DNA of 64,000 nt, from positions 40,482,001 to 40,546,000 of the forward strand of contig CM063106.1 in assembly GCA_031841125.1 (NCBI GenBank), written 5' to 3'. A model generated the notes under the pieces. That model saw only the letters and a list, made by a program, of their open reading frames with translations. It made no database searches and was not told the DNA's origin. The translations under genes were made by a program, and so were the position numbers. Below are positions 33,040-44,184 of this stretch, one piece after another (the stretch's first letter is position 1; every line of letters starts with the position of its first letter). The DNA is from Acanthococcus lagerstroemiae. Taxonomy: Eukaryota > Arthropoda > Insecta > Hemiptera > Eriococcidae.

Positions 33040-33490
33040 ATGATAAGGGTATTGCAAATTAATCTGCACCAATGCAAAACCGCCTGTTACCTACTGAGCA
33101 GGAGGCTGCAAAAGGGGAAAACAAACATATGCCTGTTACAGGAACCATGGTATCATCGGGAACAAGTGAGAGGCATACAGATGGCACATGGGCACCTCAT
33201 TTATGCAAAAAATGCAGGAAGACCACGTGCAGTGATATTTACGTATCAAGTGAGCTGCACAGCAATACCGGGTTTACTCTACGGATCTTGTGGCGGCCAT
33301 TTTGGAATATGAGGAGGGAGGGAAGAAGAAGAAGATAATGATATGCTCAGCATATTTCCCGTCAGACTACCCTCCCCCAACTGATGAGCTCAGGGAACTG
33401 GTAGAATACTGTGTGAGGAAAAAACTGGACCTCTTCGTCGGATGCGATACCAGGAGGTGGTTACACCAGACAGGGTATGTTGGACGGTAA
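33040..33490 (+). pseudogene. LOA-like ORF2 endonuclease, N-terminal part
   Basis: MIRVLQINLHQCKTACYLLS opens ORF2, with the conserved Asn of QINLH. CLLQEPW carries the catalytic Glu. A frameshift near 33290 leads to ILEYEEGGKKKKIMICSAYF and PSDYPPPTDELRELVEYC, and then LFVGCD, where the domain stops abruptly and RT-region sequence follows in a new frame (EVVTPDRVCWTVSTFSPYK). The DFNAHH-like and SDH motifs are deleted, so the nuclease cannot work. ORF1 ends 28 nt before this start. Confidence 0.7.
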
Positions 33491-34276
33491 GCACATTCTC
33501 GCCGTACAAAGCACCGGGCCCAGATGGAATCTATTCAGTCTGCCTACAGACAGGACTAGAGACCATAATGAGAACGTTCATTAGGATCCTCAGGGCTTCA
33601 TTAGCCCTAGGGCACATTCCAAAATCGTAGAGGGGTGTAAGCGTGGTGTTTTTGCCTAAACCAGGCAGCGACCCCTGTAAGGTCAAATCCTACAGGCCGA
33701 TAAGTCTTCCATCATTCATGCTAAAAACCTTGGAAAGGCTGATAGACAGGCACCTAAGAGAGGTTACCCTGAAAAGGTTCCCACTACATGAGAACCAATA
33801 TGCATAAAGGGCAGGTAAATCAGTAGTCATCACTACACTCGCTTGTTACAGCAATTGAGAGAGGGGTGACTGGCGGAGATTATGTCCTGGCAACATTCAT
33901 GGATATACAGGGAGCGTTGGACGCGACCTCTCATAAATCAACAGAAACGAAACGGAAGTGAAGGAAAGCTCAGTAAACTGGATTGTATATATGCTAAAAG
34001 GCAGGGAGATCCGGATAACATACCAACAAGAACGAATCCATGCAACGACCATCAGGGGCTGCCCACAAGGGGAGTACTCTCTGCCCTACTGTGGAGCCTG
34101 GTGGTGGACAGTTTGCTGGAGGAGTTAAATGGTCAAAAAACATACGCACAGGGCTACGCTGATGATTTGGCTGTGGTGGTAACCGGCAAATTTCCGGGAA
34201 CCATCGCGGAGTTAACGCAGTGGGGACTCCGATGTGTGGAAAAATGGTGTGTGAAAAAGAACCAGATGGAAGGATA
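33450..34276 (+). pseudogene. LOA-like ORF2 reverse transcriptase
   Basis: Blocks in order: FSPYKAPGPDGIYSVCLQTG, VVFLPKPGSD, SYRPISLPSFMLKTLERLID, LHENQYA then a stop, AIERGVTGGDY and TFMDIQGALDATSH in shifting frames, then TTIRGCPQGGVLSALLWSLV. Motif C is GYADDLAVVV, with YADD at 34155-34166. Motif A has a Leu where related enzymes have Phe (GALDA for GAFDA). A stop at 33628, a stop at LHENQYA and several frameshifts break it. After WCVKKNQMEG the element jumps to 3' sequence. Confidence 0.7.
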
Positions 34277-34279
34277 AGT

Positions 34280-34430
34280 TTGACAAAATGTTTACACACC
34301 GGGACTACCAAAGACTTGCATGACATAGGGGGAGGGGAGATAGACACGACTGAGAGAGGCCTTTGCCCAGCAGAGGACAAAACCTGTAAGGTTAGGCGCG
34401 TAAAAGTAAAGGCATATTGAATTGAATGCA
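34280..34430 (+). other. 3' segment of the LOA-like element
   Basis: It contains words equivalent to TRLREAFAQQRTKPVRLG in one frame, similar to the C-terminal tails of insect LINE proteins, then AAAGGCATATTGAATTGAAT as a possible short tail repeat. Whether it belongs to the LOA-like element or to an RTE-type one is uncertain. Confidence 0.4.
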
Positions 34431-34434
34431 GATG

Positions 34435-36625
34435 GCAGGTGGTTTGAGCGAGTAACTGCTGGCGGCGGAGGCGGCCTTTTTCGACGGGGTAAATAATTTT
34501 TAGTTGCCGAGTGGTATGAAGTAGCTAGGTCACTCGCGCATTCTCCTCTGTTGACCGAGAATTTGCTCTGGGTAGTTCGTCGACTTGCTTTGAAAGATCG
34601 TCAATTTTCTTCGCAAGCTCTTCTATGGAGTCCGTGGCTGTTTCTCGAAAAAGGCGACATCGACAGCGAGGAATTATAGTATGTAAGCAGAAAGAAGCAC
34701 GTTGAGTAGATTAACTTACACGATTAGCTTACACAAATGGACACGACGAATCACGATGACCGCACTTCTATACGTCCATACACCGCGATGACTCGACCGG
34801 TATTTGGTAATGTTAAATTCATCGTATTCGAGGCTCTTAGTTTTCGAAAAAAGCGATACTGAAGATAAAATTTACATACGGCCACTGCTACTCGCCGTTA
34901 GTTACGCTAGCCCTGGTCATTCGTACTCTACTTCCTACACAAAACTGCTTGAAAGTGCTCCATTATTTTTTCATGCGTTGGCTAAAAAAAAAAAAAAAAA
35001 GGTACCGAGAGATACGTGTGCGGAAAGAGCTTTTTATACTCGTGTGATTTTCCGCACTCGTCTCTGGCTCGCGCGTCCAAATATTCACGTTCGCTGCAAG
35101 AGTTGCCTTTTCGCACTTGTATCAAAATACGCTAATTTTTCGCAGTTTCTCTTACTCGTATTTCTGAATTGCAAGGGAGTAGTGCACATAATTCGTTAGC
35201 TCGAAAATGATTCCATTTTACGCCCGGACGACTGCACTCGATTCGCACACATTCTGTACGCCAAACGAATGTGCTCGCGATTACAGCGAACGCTGCCTGC
35301 ATGTAACTTCGCGTCACTTTTATCGAGCACAGCGACTCCGACGAAGCGCACGCGAACCGAGCAGGTATTTTCCCTCATGTAAAAATAATGAGCTAAAATC
35401 ACAGAAGCGAAAAATCCTGGTATTACGCCGCTATGACGAACGCTCCATCGGGACCATTTTTTTTTTTTTTCTTCCCTCGAAATTCCTAGAACTGACCGTA
35501 CTTCCCCAATCAGTCGATGCCGACGAGTATCAAGCATCGCGAACACGTATAGGGCCGACGCGACGCGGTGCGGCGCGCACACGTGAAAAAGGGAGACCAG
35601 CGCGTTCGAAATTTTTTTGCTCCCTCGTTGGTGTTTCGGCGTGATTATTTTTTCAGCGAGCGTAAAAATTTACGTGAAACGGACTTCGCTGCGAAAATCT
35701 GACTTTCGCAGGAATTGTAGATTAATATTTTATTGTATTGCTCCCGGCTGTATTTCCGGCATGCGACCATAAATTAACTTAAGAAATGTTTATGACCCGG
35801 GGAAAAGAAGCGAAAAGAAGTAATTATTACCGCGTTTGGGAGCGTAATGCCGGCTGCGCCGTACCCCGCTTCGCCGCGCCACGACCCCTTGCGACCCCTC
35901 GCCTCGTAAGCAAATAAAATGTATTTTAAATGTCTTCGTTCGGAGGTTAATGAGAGTCGAAAACGGCGTTAATTAGTTTCGAGTCGGCAGTTTTTTGTTG
36001 TTCGCCTTTTTTTTTTCTCTCTTTCGTCTTTTTCGGCAAAATGGTGCGTGCGAGTTTACATCCTTCGCTTACAAATTTAATATTCCTAAACAGCGCCGGA
36101 TCATTTATTTCGCGGCGCGAACGTACAGGCAGAGCAAGCGTTGCGTTGCTCTAAAGTAAATACGAGAGACGGTGTAAATCTAAATCCTTTTAAAAAGATA
36201 TAGTCGCAAATTAATTGATACGAGGCTATTGCGAATGCTCGCCTAATGAAAACTGCCGGTGTGAAAGAGAAATATCCCGACTGTATTTCTATTAACGAGC
36301 AAAAGTTTGAATAGCCGACTGAAAATTAATTATAGCGCGCGATGAATTTCGAATTATGTATACCAAATACACCTGAACGAAGATCTGTTTCACGACCCTT
36401 CTTTTGGGTTTTGTAGGTGGGTCACAGGTGTGAAAGAAAAGGTACTCGGAATTACGTACCTCTGATCGAGTTTCAACAAAATTTAGACTGAGTGACCGCA
36501 TTATTAATCGGCGGGTTAGCTGCGAGAAGACACCTTCATCGTACTCGATTCAGGCCGCTTGGTGCTGACTCACATGGGGTTTGAAAAAATCTACGGCGCC
36601 AAAATTCCAAAAAATGAATGTTGAT
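34435..36625. other. Unassigned intergenic DNA
   Basis: No family recognised with confidence. On the minus strand near 34550-34640 there is a short gag-like heptad stretch (SIEELAKKIDDLSKQVDEL). The part 35650-36300 looks like single-copy, GC-mixed DNA. An A-run lies at 34984-35001 and T-runs near 35457-35470 and 36009-36018. A 145-codon plus frame (35207-35644) is overlapped by a 128-codon minus frame and has no domain. Confidence 0.4.
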
Positions 36626-36629
36626 AAAG

Positions 36630-37660
36630 CAGGGTGTTCATTCTTGTTCGGAAATGATTTTCCCTGACTTTTCCAGGTTTTTAGGCCAATTTTTCTAGTT
36701 TGCCAGACCCTTCAAATAGAAATTACACATGCAAGGGGGGGGGGTCAAATTTTTTCGAACATCGTGAGCGGCGAATATCTTCAATCACTCCACACTTTTT
36801 TTTTACTACCGTGTGCTTATAAAGCTATGGCAGAGAGGGTGTAAACATTTAATGATGAAAATGAAAACGCGCTCTATGGGGTGCAGCGTGATGCGATGTC
36901 AATTAACAACTTCATAGTTTTTTTTTTCGTGTGACTTAACGCCGACCGTGAAGGGGGGGATGAAATAATAAAATTCGAAAATTGGTTTATAGGTTTTGGA
37001 AGTCACTGCATTCGATTTTAGGGGTAATTTTTGGATCCAGTCCCTCCTGGTGAGACCCATGAGGTAGCAAGTACCCATGAGGTAGCAAGAGCGTAGAACA
37101 AGCAACGGGTGACTCGAAATTCACCCTTTCTAATGAAAGCCACCGAATAGGGTAAAAATAAAGTCTTATTTATTCAAAGTGTTCTAATAGAAAATAACGT
37201 AAATTAACTGAAAAAGCACAGGAGCTTAAATTTGGTCCAGATTAAAAATCGGAAACGATATTCGAAATCAGAGACACAAAACCACCCCTATTTCGATACT
37301 TCGTGCAATTTTTCGCCGGAAAAGCTGAATTCGTATTACGACAGAGCTCTGGAAGGGGTCGAATAAAAATATCTGAGGCGATATTCGAAATCAGCGACTC
37401 AGAGCTTGGTTGGCTATCCTGTCCAAAAAATTGACTTTAGAATCTCGTAAAGAATTTGGAACTTGAGAAAAACTAGAGTAACCAGAATTAGCCCCTCCCT
37501 CGTGGAGCCTGAATGGTTTAGGGGGAGAGAAAATACCTATGAAAATGAATTCTGGAACCCAGATGAAAAAGGTCCAGCATATCTAACGACAAATGCTATG
37601 AAAGTAAAAAGGTGGTCAGCTAGAACTTTTTCCAGGGGGAGGGGCAGATGTTAGAGTCCA
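36630..37660. repeat. Dispersed ~1-kb repeat (copy A)
   Basis: It begins CAGGGTGTTCATTC and aligns along its length with 61134-62305 in the same orientation. Shared blocks include CGGAAATGATTTTCCCTGAC, ATTACACATGCAAGGGGGGG, CGTGTGCTTAT, GTGTAAACATTTAATGATG and AACAAGCAACGG. Copy A lacks ~150 bp present in the other after GCAGCGTG. The CAGGGTGT end resembles hAT-type termini, but no inverted partner is visible at the right end. Inside are two ~123-bp inverted relatives of the satellite at 30.2 kb. No coding function is evident. Confidence 0.75.
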
Positions 37661-37664
37661 CCTT

Positions 37665-38640
37665 TTGTCGTCCCCTAACATTTCATCATATTTTTATTCT
37701 CATCAAATTCAACGTAATATTATGATTATTTACGGTTCATCGTCAATATGGAATCTTACCGAAAATACTTCTTGACCTTTTACTCCTATTTGTATACTAG
37801 GAAGTATTATTCCGGTACGATTCTAAAAGGCGAGCTTAATGTTGATAAAATTCCTTAATCAATTACCGATCGACTGGATGACCAGCCGACTCGAACATTT
37901 AATCTTATTTATAATGTTAATCTTATTTATAACTCGGGAATCGCACCAGATTCGTGCATGCACCTTGTATCACGAAATCTTCCGCGTGCAACAAAAACAA
38001 GGTGTATATAACGATTGTTTTTCAGTATATCAGGGAGCTTAGAAATCAGATGATTCTAAGAGAGTCAAGTAGAAGTGATGTATTAATCCGAACGTATTGT
38101 ACATACTCATTAGGCCTTGGAGCCTGTAATCAATTTCATTTTTTCTGTAAAATTCAAATGTTTAATAGAAGTTTTTGAAGTATCAAACTCAAGTTTATTT
38201 CACGCAAGTTCGTAAAGTCCGCCGGTTTCATAACACAAAAAGGTAGAATTAAATATACTTATTTGCCGTATCAACTGGCAGCCATATAGATATAATGCAG
38301 TCTGGCAGCCACCACAATACACCGTGTATATTGTATACAGGAAGAGGCTAGAGTATGGAGGTATGCAGGTTCCTCAAAAGTACAAACTGGCAGCCTACAT
38401 AGTTGCCAGTAATATTCGCTGGTCCAAGCGACGAGGATAAGATGCAGTCGAGGCCATTGTACTGTCTCACCGTGATGTTTTTCATTTCAACAGACTTTAA
38501 AAGAGTACAGGCGATACAGGAATACAACACAAATTCATCACTGAGTCAGCGATGTTGCCAAAAAGAACTTTCTCAGCTGTTTCAGGAAATTTCGACCACA
38601 CCTATCAGTGAAAAAAGCAGAAACGACAAAAGTGGACTTG
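37665..38640. other. Unassigned AT-rich intergenic DNA
   Basis: No gene recognised. The word CTGGCAGCC recurs three times between 38272 and 38394, and a palindromic GTGTATATTGTATAC lies near 38324. These hint at a small unidentified repeat. Confidence 0.4.
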
Positions 38641-38649
38641 ACTCCTTTT

Positions 38650-38940
38650 TTATACCTTTTTTATTATAATTGCGGAGGATTTGTGGCCAGCGACAAGATT
38701 CTGGAATTTGAGAATAACACTGAGAAAATAAAATGGGATATAACTGCCCTCCCAGAAGTTAGGAAAAATGGAAAAAACCTAATCAGTTTGAATCAGCGAT
38801 GCTTCTTCTATCACTATACGGACAAACAAAGGGTTACAGAGGGGTGGGATTCTATATGTATTAAAGAAGGGCTCATGGAAAATGTGGCCGTAATTAAGGG
38901 AGTATCGGAGAGAATATGTTTTCTAAAATTGCAATAGGGC
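38650..38940 (+). pseudogene. RTE-type endonuclease fragment (copy E)
   Basis: A 109-codon plus frame contains SDKILEFENNTEKIKWDITA and LPEVRKNGKNLISL. It continues with YHYTDKQRVTEGWDSICIKE and ENVAVIKGVSERICFLKLQ. This is the N-terminal half of the RTE-type endonuclease: the E-E--l--ikWDi-glsEvR block with the catalytic Glu, then the gvgfli-k and v-------sdRi--l-l blocks. The expected GGVGF motif has decayed to EGWDS. The rest of the endonuclease and the RT are absent. Confidence 0.7.
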
Positions 38941-39159
38941 AAAAAAGTTAGGACTTTGGTGGTGGTAAGGTTTATTTTGCAAGTATTATGTAATCTAAAA
39001 GTGTGAGCTTCCCTCCCGGCTAAACCTACTTGAAGGTATTGGAGGCAGAGGAGAGGAGACATCCCAATCTTTATTTTATGTATTTAAATATAATACATGG
39101 AGCCACCCGAGGGATTTCGGGAGTGGCCGTCGAGTGAGGCCTAGGCACCTCGCGGGGGA

Positions 39160-39480
39160 AAACACCCAATATGATAATTTTCAAAACGTTGAGGGTCCAT
39201 GTTGGGTTTTTGATCAATATGTAAGACACTAAAACATATATTTCGATACCCAACACGATAATTTTCAAAATTTTATGTTTTGCCTCTGCCCCCCAGGGAT
39301 CTACGTTAGATTTGTAAAATAATGCAGAAATAGATTCAGGAGGCAAAAAAACTTATATTTTCATACTCAACATACTAATTATTAAAATTTTGAGTTTTGT
39401 CGCTTCACTACCTCTCCCCCTTCGAACCCTTATCGGAATTTTGGTCAAAATATTAAGAATAATAAAATCAGCATCTTCGA
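39160..39480. repeat. Degenerate tandem repeat, ~115-bp period
   Basis: About three units begin ACACCCAATATGATAATTTT, ATACCCAACACGATAATTTT and ATACTCAACATACTAATTAT. Each is followed by CAAAA and a GTTTTG or similar block. Units are diverged. Confidence 0.6.
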
Positions 39481-39640
39481 AAAAACCCGTAAACCAAGTT
39501 TCACATTTTTGACGCGCACAATTTTTTTAGAGCCCACTGTGAGGCGTTATTAGCGGGCAATGTTTGAAACAATTTGTTTTGTTTGAAACATTGTTTTTGG
39601 TATTCGCAAAAATTTTGAAACTATTTTTTTAACCATAACA

Positions 39641-40460
39641 CTGGATGACTTTGCAAACATGGGGTAACTTGGCACACACTGTTTTAGGTATTTGAAAAAA
39701 TATTGAAACTATTTTTGAACAGTAACACGGGGTGACTTGGCACACATTATGTTCTCATTACTCCGACCAACGCGAGAAGAAAATATAGAACGTATGGCAA
39801 CACTGACGTGTGACTCTTTATAATGTAGGATGTTGCAGCAATCGTGTAAAACCAACTTGGTAATTCTGCCATTTCCATGTAGCGTTATCACATACTTTGC
39901 GCAGAGCTCCAAAAAGCCCATAAAAATTACATTCGTATGTATAACAACATTACAAAAATTGTTTTAGATAATAATGAATGAAAATCGAAGGAAATGAATG
40001 TGATTGGTATCATAACACGCAGAATTTGATCGCGGTCATGATAAAAGTAAACTATTGAGTATTAATCAGCATAGTGACTTAGAATTATGAAAAACTGAAA
40101 AAAGAAGTGGGTGGCGTGAATTAGCATTGAACTGTTCATTAGTGATCAATTTCCATATCGTCTTATTACTATTGAGTGATCGGATATTTATGCATTTCAT
40201 AGATGCCGAGGACATATGCGTTCCTTTATTAAGGTCTCGAACCTTTTGAGAGAAAGGTCTTATTTCTATATTTATCTTATCATTTTTGGGAAAAGAAGGA
40301 GAGTACAGTTCTCGTGATCAACATTCGCTGGTTTTTTCAATGCATCTGTATATACGTACAAAAGTGTATTGGTTTGGGGTTATTGCCACTTTTTATAGAT
40401 AACACTACATTTACAACTTTTAAACCTGTTCATTCGTGAACATGTGCAATGTTACCCCAT
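39641..40460. repeat. Candidate TIR element with GGGGTAACTTGGCACA-type ends
   Basis: TGGGGTAACTTGGCACACA at 39660-39678 and related words at 39641 and 39728 form a local tandem repeat (~70-85 bp). TGGGGTAACATTGCACATG is found inverted at 40441-40459, with 15 of 19 positions shared. The interval could be a MITE whose left end was duplicated. It holds no long frame and no clear target duplication. Confidence 0.35.
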
Positions 40461-41390
40461 CATGGTACCACATGGCACATTCATTTCATAATTCTGTGGA
40501 AAATTTGTGGAACGGGGAGTATCACAACCTTTAGCGAATGTATTCTGTAATATCCTATGTAAATCACAAAAAATATTCCCGTTCTTTCATCGAATTTCTC
40601 TGATCTGTAGAGCGTGTCAAACTCGAAAGTACAGAAAAAAAAAGCGAAGTCACACTGTGTTACAACAGAAAAAAAAAAAGAATGCGCGTTTTAATTACCC
40701 AGTTTGACTCGTACTGCCTACGCTGCTGTTAAAAGAATTGAAGGACGGCGCGGCGCTGGCGTCATTTCCATTGATAATTTCAGAATCTTTTCGCCGCTGC
40801 CGCCTACTTAAATCGCCACGAGTAACTCTAGGCATTAGAGATTTAAATAGTACAGAAAGACTTGAAAAGGTTTAGAGTCGGTTATACATAGGAACGCTAA
40901 TCTCGGAGATAGCCTTACAAAGACTGAAAAATCGAATTTCTGGTATTTTGTACCACCTAAAAACATATCGAATTCATTTTCGCCAAGTTTTGTGAGTTAC
41001 AAGGTGTTGATAGGGCAAAGACGATATTTCCATCTGCATTTTTGCTATTGAGCTCCTTCCTCCTGTGGCTCTCTGTGAGAAACGCAGTAAACGTTAGAAC
41101 TGCAATACATAGATACATTTTTATCTCAACTGAAACGCAACAATACTCGCGTACTAACTCACCCCTTACTTTCTTTCTCAATGGTATTTATGAGTGTTAG
41201 CTTGGCGTTTATTCCATTGTTTTGTCATCAGCTGCACGTTCAACTTTATTTTGCTGAATCTAGTTTCAGATCATGGCTGCAAATCTGATATTTCAAACGA
41301 TTCTTCTAGCTGCATAGTGCATGCGTTTTCTCAATTTTTTCTTCAATACTTCTGACATTTAAAAGAAATTATAGGATAAAAAATATAACA
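40461..41390. other. Unassigned intergenic DNA
   Basis: No recognisable family. A-runs lie near 40636 and 40670. Confidence 0.4.
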
Positions 41391-41393
41391 ATA

Positions 41394-41710
41394 ATGGGAA
41401 AAACTGGATTAGTTGGGATAGAATATTGCATTACGAAACTTAAATGGAAATACGCGGAACATACGAGCAGGCAAAGAGAGGGAAGATGGGAAAGGAAAGT
41501 GGAGGAATGGGTGCTATACGGGAGGAAAGGATCGGCGGGAAGGCCAGTGACGCGTTGGTGCGATGAATTCAAAAACGAAGTAGGGCCATTATGGCGAAGG
41601 GAAGCGGCCACCCGAAGAAAATAGAGAGACGTCGGAGAGTTCTATGCCCAAACATGGGACAAGGCGATACTGGGGAGGCGGAACACCTACCCCCAGACTC
41701 AACCATAATA
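41394..41710 (+). pseudogene. RTE-type element C-terminal fragment (copy F)
   Basis: A 76-codon plus frame and its continuation read YCITKLKWKYAEHTSRQREG, RWERKVEEWVLYGRKGSAGR, PVTRWCDEFKNEVGPLWRR and, past a stop, FYAQTWDKAILG. This is the C-terminal domain of insect RTE-type proteins (KLKWkyaGHv-Rq-dgRW; GRP-tRW-Dei; GPlW-R; AYaq-W). It lies in the opposite orientation to copies A-D and is the best-preserved 3' end in the window. Confidence 0.8.
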
Positions 41711-41747
41711 GATATTAAGAACGGAAAATGGAAGTATCGTTGGCTTA

Positions 41748-41782
41748 TTATAAATAAATAATAAATAAATATAAATAAATCT
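41748..41782 (+). repeat. (AAATA)n-type tail of RTE copy F
   Basis: TAAATAAATAATAAATAAAT lies ~40 bp after the coding relic, consistent with the short tandem 3' tails of RTE-clade elements. Confidence 0.65.
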
Positions 41783-41789
41783 TTGACAT

Positions 41790-44180
41790 TAGCAGCCGTG
41801 GGATGAAATTTATCCGGAGCGGTGACTGTTATTGTGGAACCGGCGCCTCTATGGAAATTCACACGGGCGACCGGCCCAACTGCCCTACAGCTGTTAGGCA
41901 CCGCTTGACATCTTGAAACGATAGGGAAACTAATTCGTACCACTTTGGGCATCCCGGTTAAGTTTCGAAACATACTTAGATTCGAGACACACTAATCTAC
42001 TACTTCAATATCTTTGACTTTCCTCGTACTATCATAGAAAAAAGTTTCTTTCTCCTAAGTCAATTCGTCCGCTTACAGACTTACTCAATCCGACAATACT
42101 TGCAAGCGTAGTCGAAGCACTCGGCCATGTTTTTTTTCTTTTTTTCCCTTCAGTTTACTTTATAAATAAACTGTATCGAGTAAGTATTACCCTCCGAACT
42201 CGACCGTGTTTTATATTTTCTCTTGTTTGATTTTTTTTTTCTTTCTTTTTTCATTCATTTATTTTTCCGTCGTGTTCCTAAAAATACTTAATTACGGTTG
42301 AGGATAGCGTATTGTCACGGAATAAAATATTCATTCAAAGAGAAAAACAAGGATAATTAATACGCGTCACAAAATCGGGTCCTTTTACCCTGTCATATCG
42401 CACGTTGCATTTAAAAATCCACCCATTTTACGCTCGATTCGCGCAAGCCCTGCGTTACAGAGAAAGGTGGAGAAAGTTTGCGGTCGGTGGCAGGGGCAAA
42501 GGCCGAACGAAACGACCCGTGAGCGACAGGGGAAAAGGGGTCCCGGAGTGAAGTACAAGGTTATTTGCATCCAGTCTACTAATTAGGGTGGAAAAACGAA
42601 AGCTAATTTATTATGACAGCGAATGTAATTAAAGCGAAGGATAATAAAAACAGCGTTGCCAACATTCTCATTTATAAAAAAAAAAAAAAGAAATCGCTTT
42701 AAAATTCTATAAAACGACTCACGTTCGGTTGATTAGTTTAAATGACGAATAGGAAAAACGTTCGCTCGTCGTTCATTCCCTTTTAACTCCACTTTTTTTT
42801 TGCTCGCTCCCTTTGTTGTTGTTTAAGTGGAATTGAATTCAGAATTAACTCGCCGATCAACAGTGGTTGATGTTTAAGAATGTGAACTTGCCGGCTGCGA
42901 TATTCGTCTCACTTTTTTAAACATGAAGGAGTTAACACGAATAAATCAACTTCTCATTTCTTTTGAATTTTAAACACAGTATATAAGTTTATGCATCAAG
43001 TCCTACACTTACAAGTACTTTCAAACTAGTTGCTTGACTCTCGAGTTACTTACAGGCACATACCGACTGGGGACGCCTTACAGACATTAACATTAACTAA
43101 TGGTTACTAACTAATTTTCCAGATACGTAAGAAAACAAAGAAATGTTAAACAACGAGAATGAATATTTGCATCTTATCTAGATAATTTGACCGTTCATTT
43201 TTATCTTCTTCGAATTATCTGACAGGTAAATTTCGCATTACTTCTATTTCAATATTCCTATTTTCAGAATTTAGCTCTTTAAAGATCAAATCCGAGATCT
43301 TTTTCGATAAGACTAGTACATATGAAGATCGTTTGTAACCGATGCAATGTACAATAAATTATCTGGTTCCAGATTTTAAATTTGAAAAGGAAAAAAGAAC
43401 GAAAGAGAAAACTGATAAAACACTGTGATCCAACTAGCTTATCCCAGATAATATTTCACATAAATTTCTCATTATCTTGTGATACCTCTATATTTTGAAA
43501 ATGAGAATCATATTTATCTGATTTAGATTATTTCAGCTATTACCTTGCCCGTGTTTGATGCTATGAAATCAGGGATCAAACTATAACATATTATTTTAAA
43601 AATTTAAAAAACAAAAAAACAAAAAAGATAGTAAATCAATATTATTCTTGATCTAACTGCGGCAGTGAGAAACGGGGCAAACTTTTCTGAATAATTTCAT
43701 GAGGCGTACAAAATTTTATCCATCGGATAGGTCAACAACGAAAACGAACGCACTATAATGAAATTCGAACGTATTGGTGATTCATAATGAAGGTAGAACC
43801 CTAGAAAAATTTCAGAAAAATTTGTCGATATGGAGCGGAGAAAGGGGGATAAAATTCACAACAGGCCTTATCTCCCATACAATGCTTTAAACTGGAAAAC
43901 GTGCAAGGGTCATTTTAAAGGTACTTTATAGCTCAAGTTCTGCTCATTTATCAAGTATGAAGCAACAGGTCTGCGTTTGCTTCTTCGTGGTTTTTCGGAG
44001 CTCACGAATAAAGCCGATGTTCTGCATTGTTACCAGGCAAAAGAGCGAAAAATTACCTTTCTAACAAGCCTTTGTTGAGGCTGGTTACGTGATTCCGCGG
44101 CGAGTTAGGACCGCTTCATGGAGTGGGAGAAAAAGGTGTGTCTAACTTTAAACGCGTTTTTCCCAAAAACGTGTTTTTGC
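41790..44180. other. Unassigned intergenic DNA
   Basis: Mostly AT-rich with homopolymer runs (T near 42229-42240, A near 42678-42690, T near 42793). No gene is supported. The stretch 42280-42760 looks low-copy. The last ~100 bp before 44180 contains AAACGCGTTTTTCCC and AAAACGTGTTTTTG. Confidence 0.4.
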
Positions 44181-44184
44181 GCGT

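Larger units (their letters stand above)
31425..34430 (+). mobile_element. LOA-like non-LTR retrotransposon, internally deleted
   Basis: A ~3-kb element retains a ~560-bp 5' leader, ORF1, the start of the ORF2 endonuclease, most of the RT and a 3' segment. Two internal deletions, inside the endonuclease and after the RT core, shorten it. The leader starts near CCGTGTGGGAACGGG and has the palindromic TTTTCCCACGGTACCC and GTCATAAAAGGCGACTAAAA. The 5' end appears intact, unlike most truncated LINE copies, so the losses came after or through recombination. Target duplications were not identified. Clade assignment rests on the protein motifs. Confidence 0.7.

Noticed and set aside
34545..34650. 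Gypsy-type gag coiled-coil fragment on the minus strand (SIEELAKKIDDLSKQVDEL)
   Set aside because: The heptad-like stretch is suggestive, but only ~35 codons are involved and no neighbouring gag, zinc-knuckle or LTR sequence supports it.
35207..35644. 145-codon plus-strand open frame
   Set aside because: A 128-codon minus frame overlaps it, it has no recognisable domain, and there is no splice or promoter context. It is probably chance in GC-balanced DNA.
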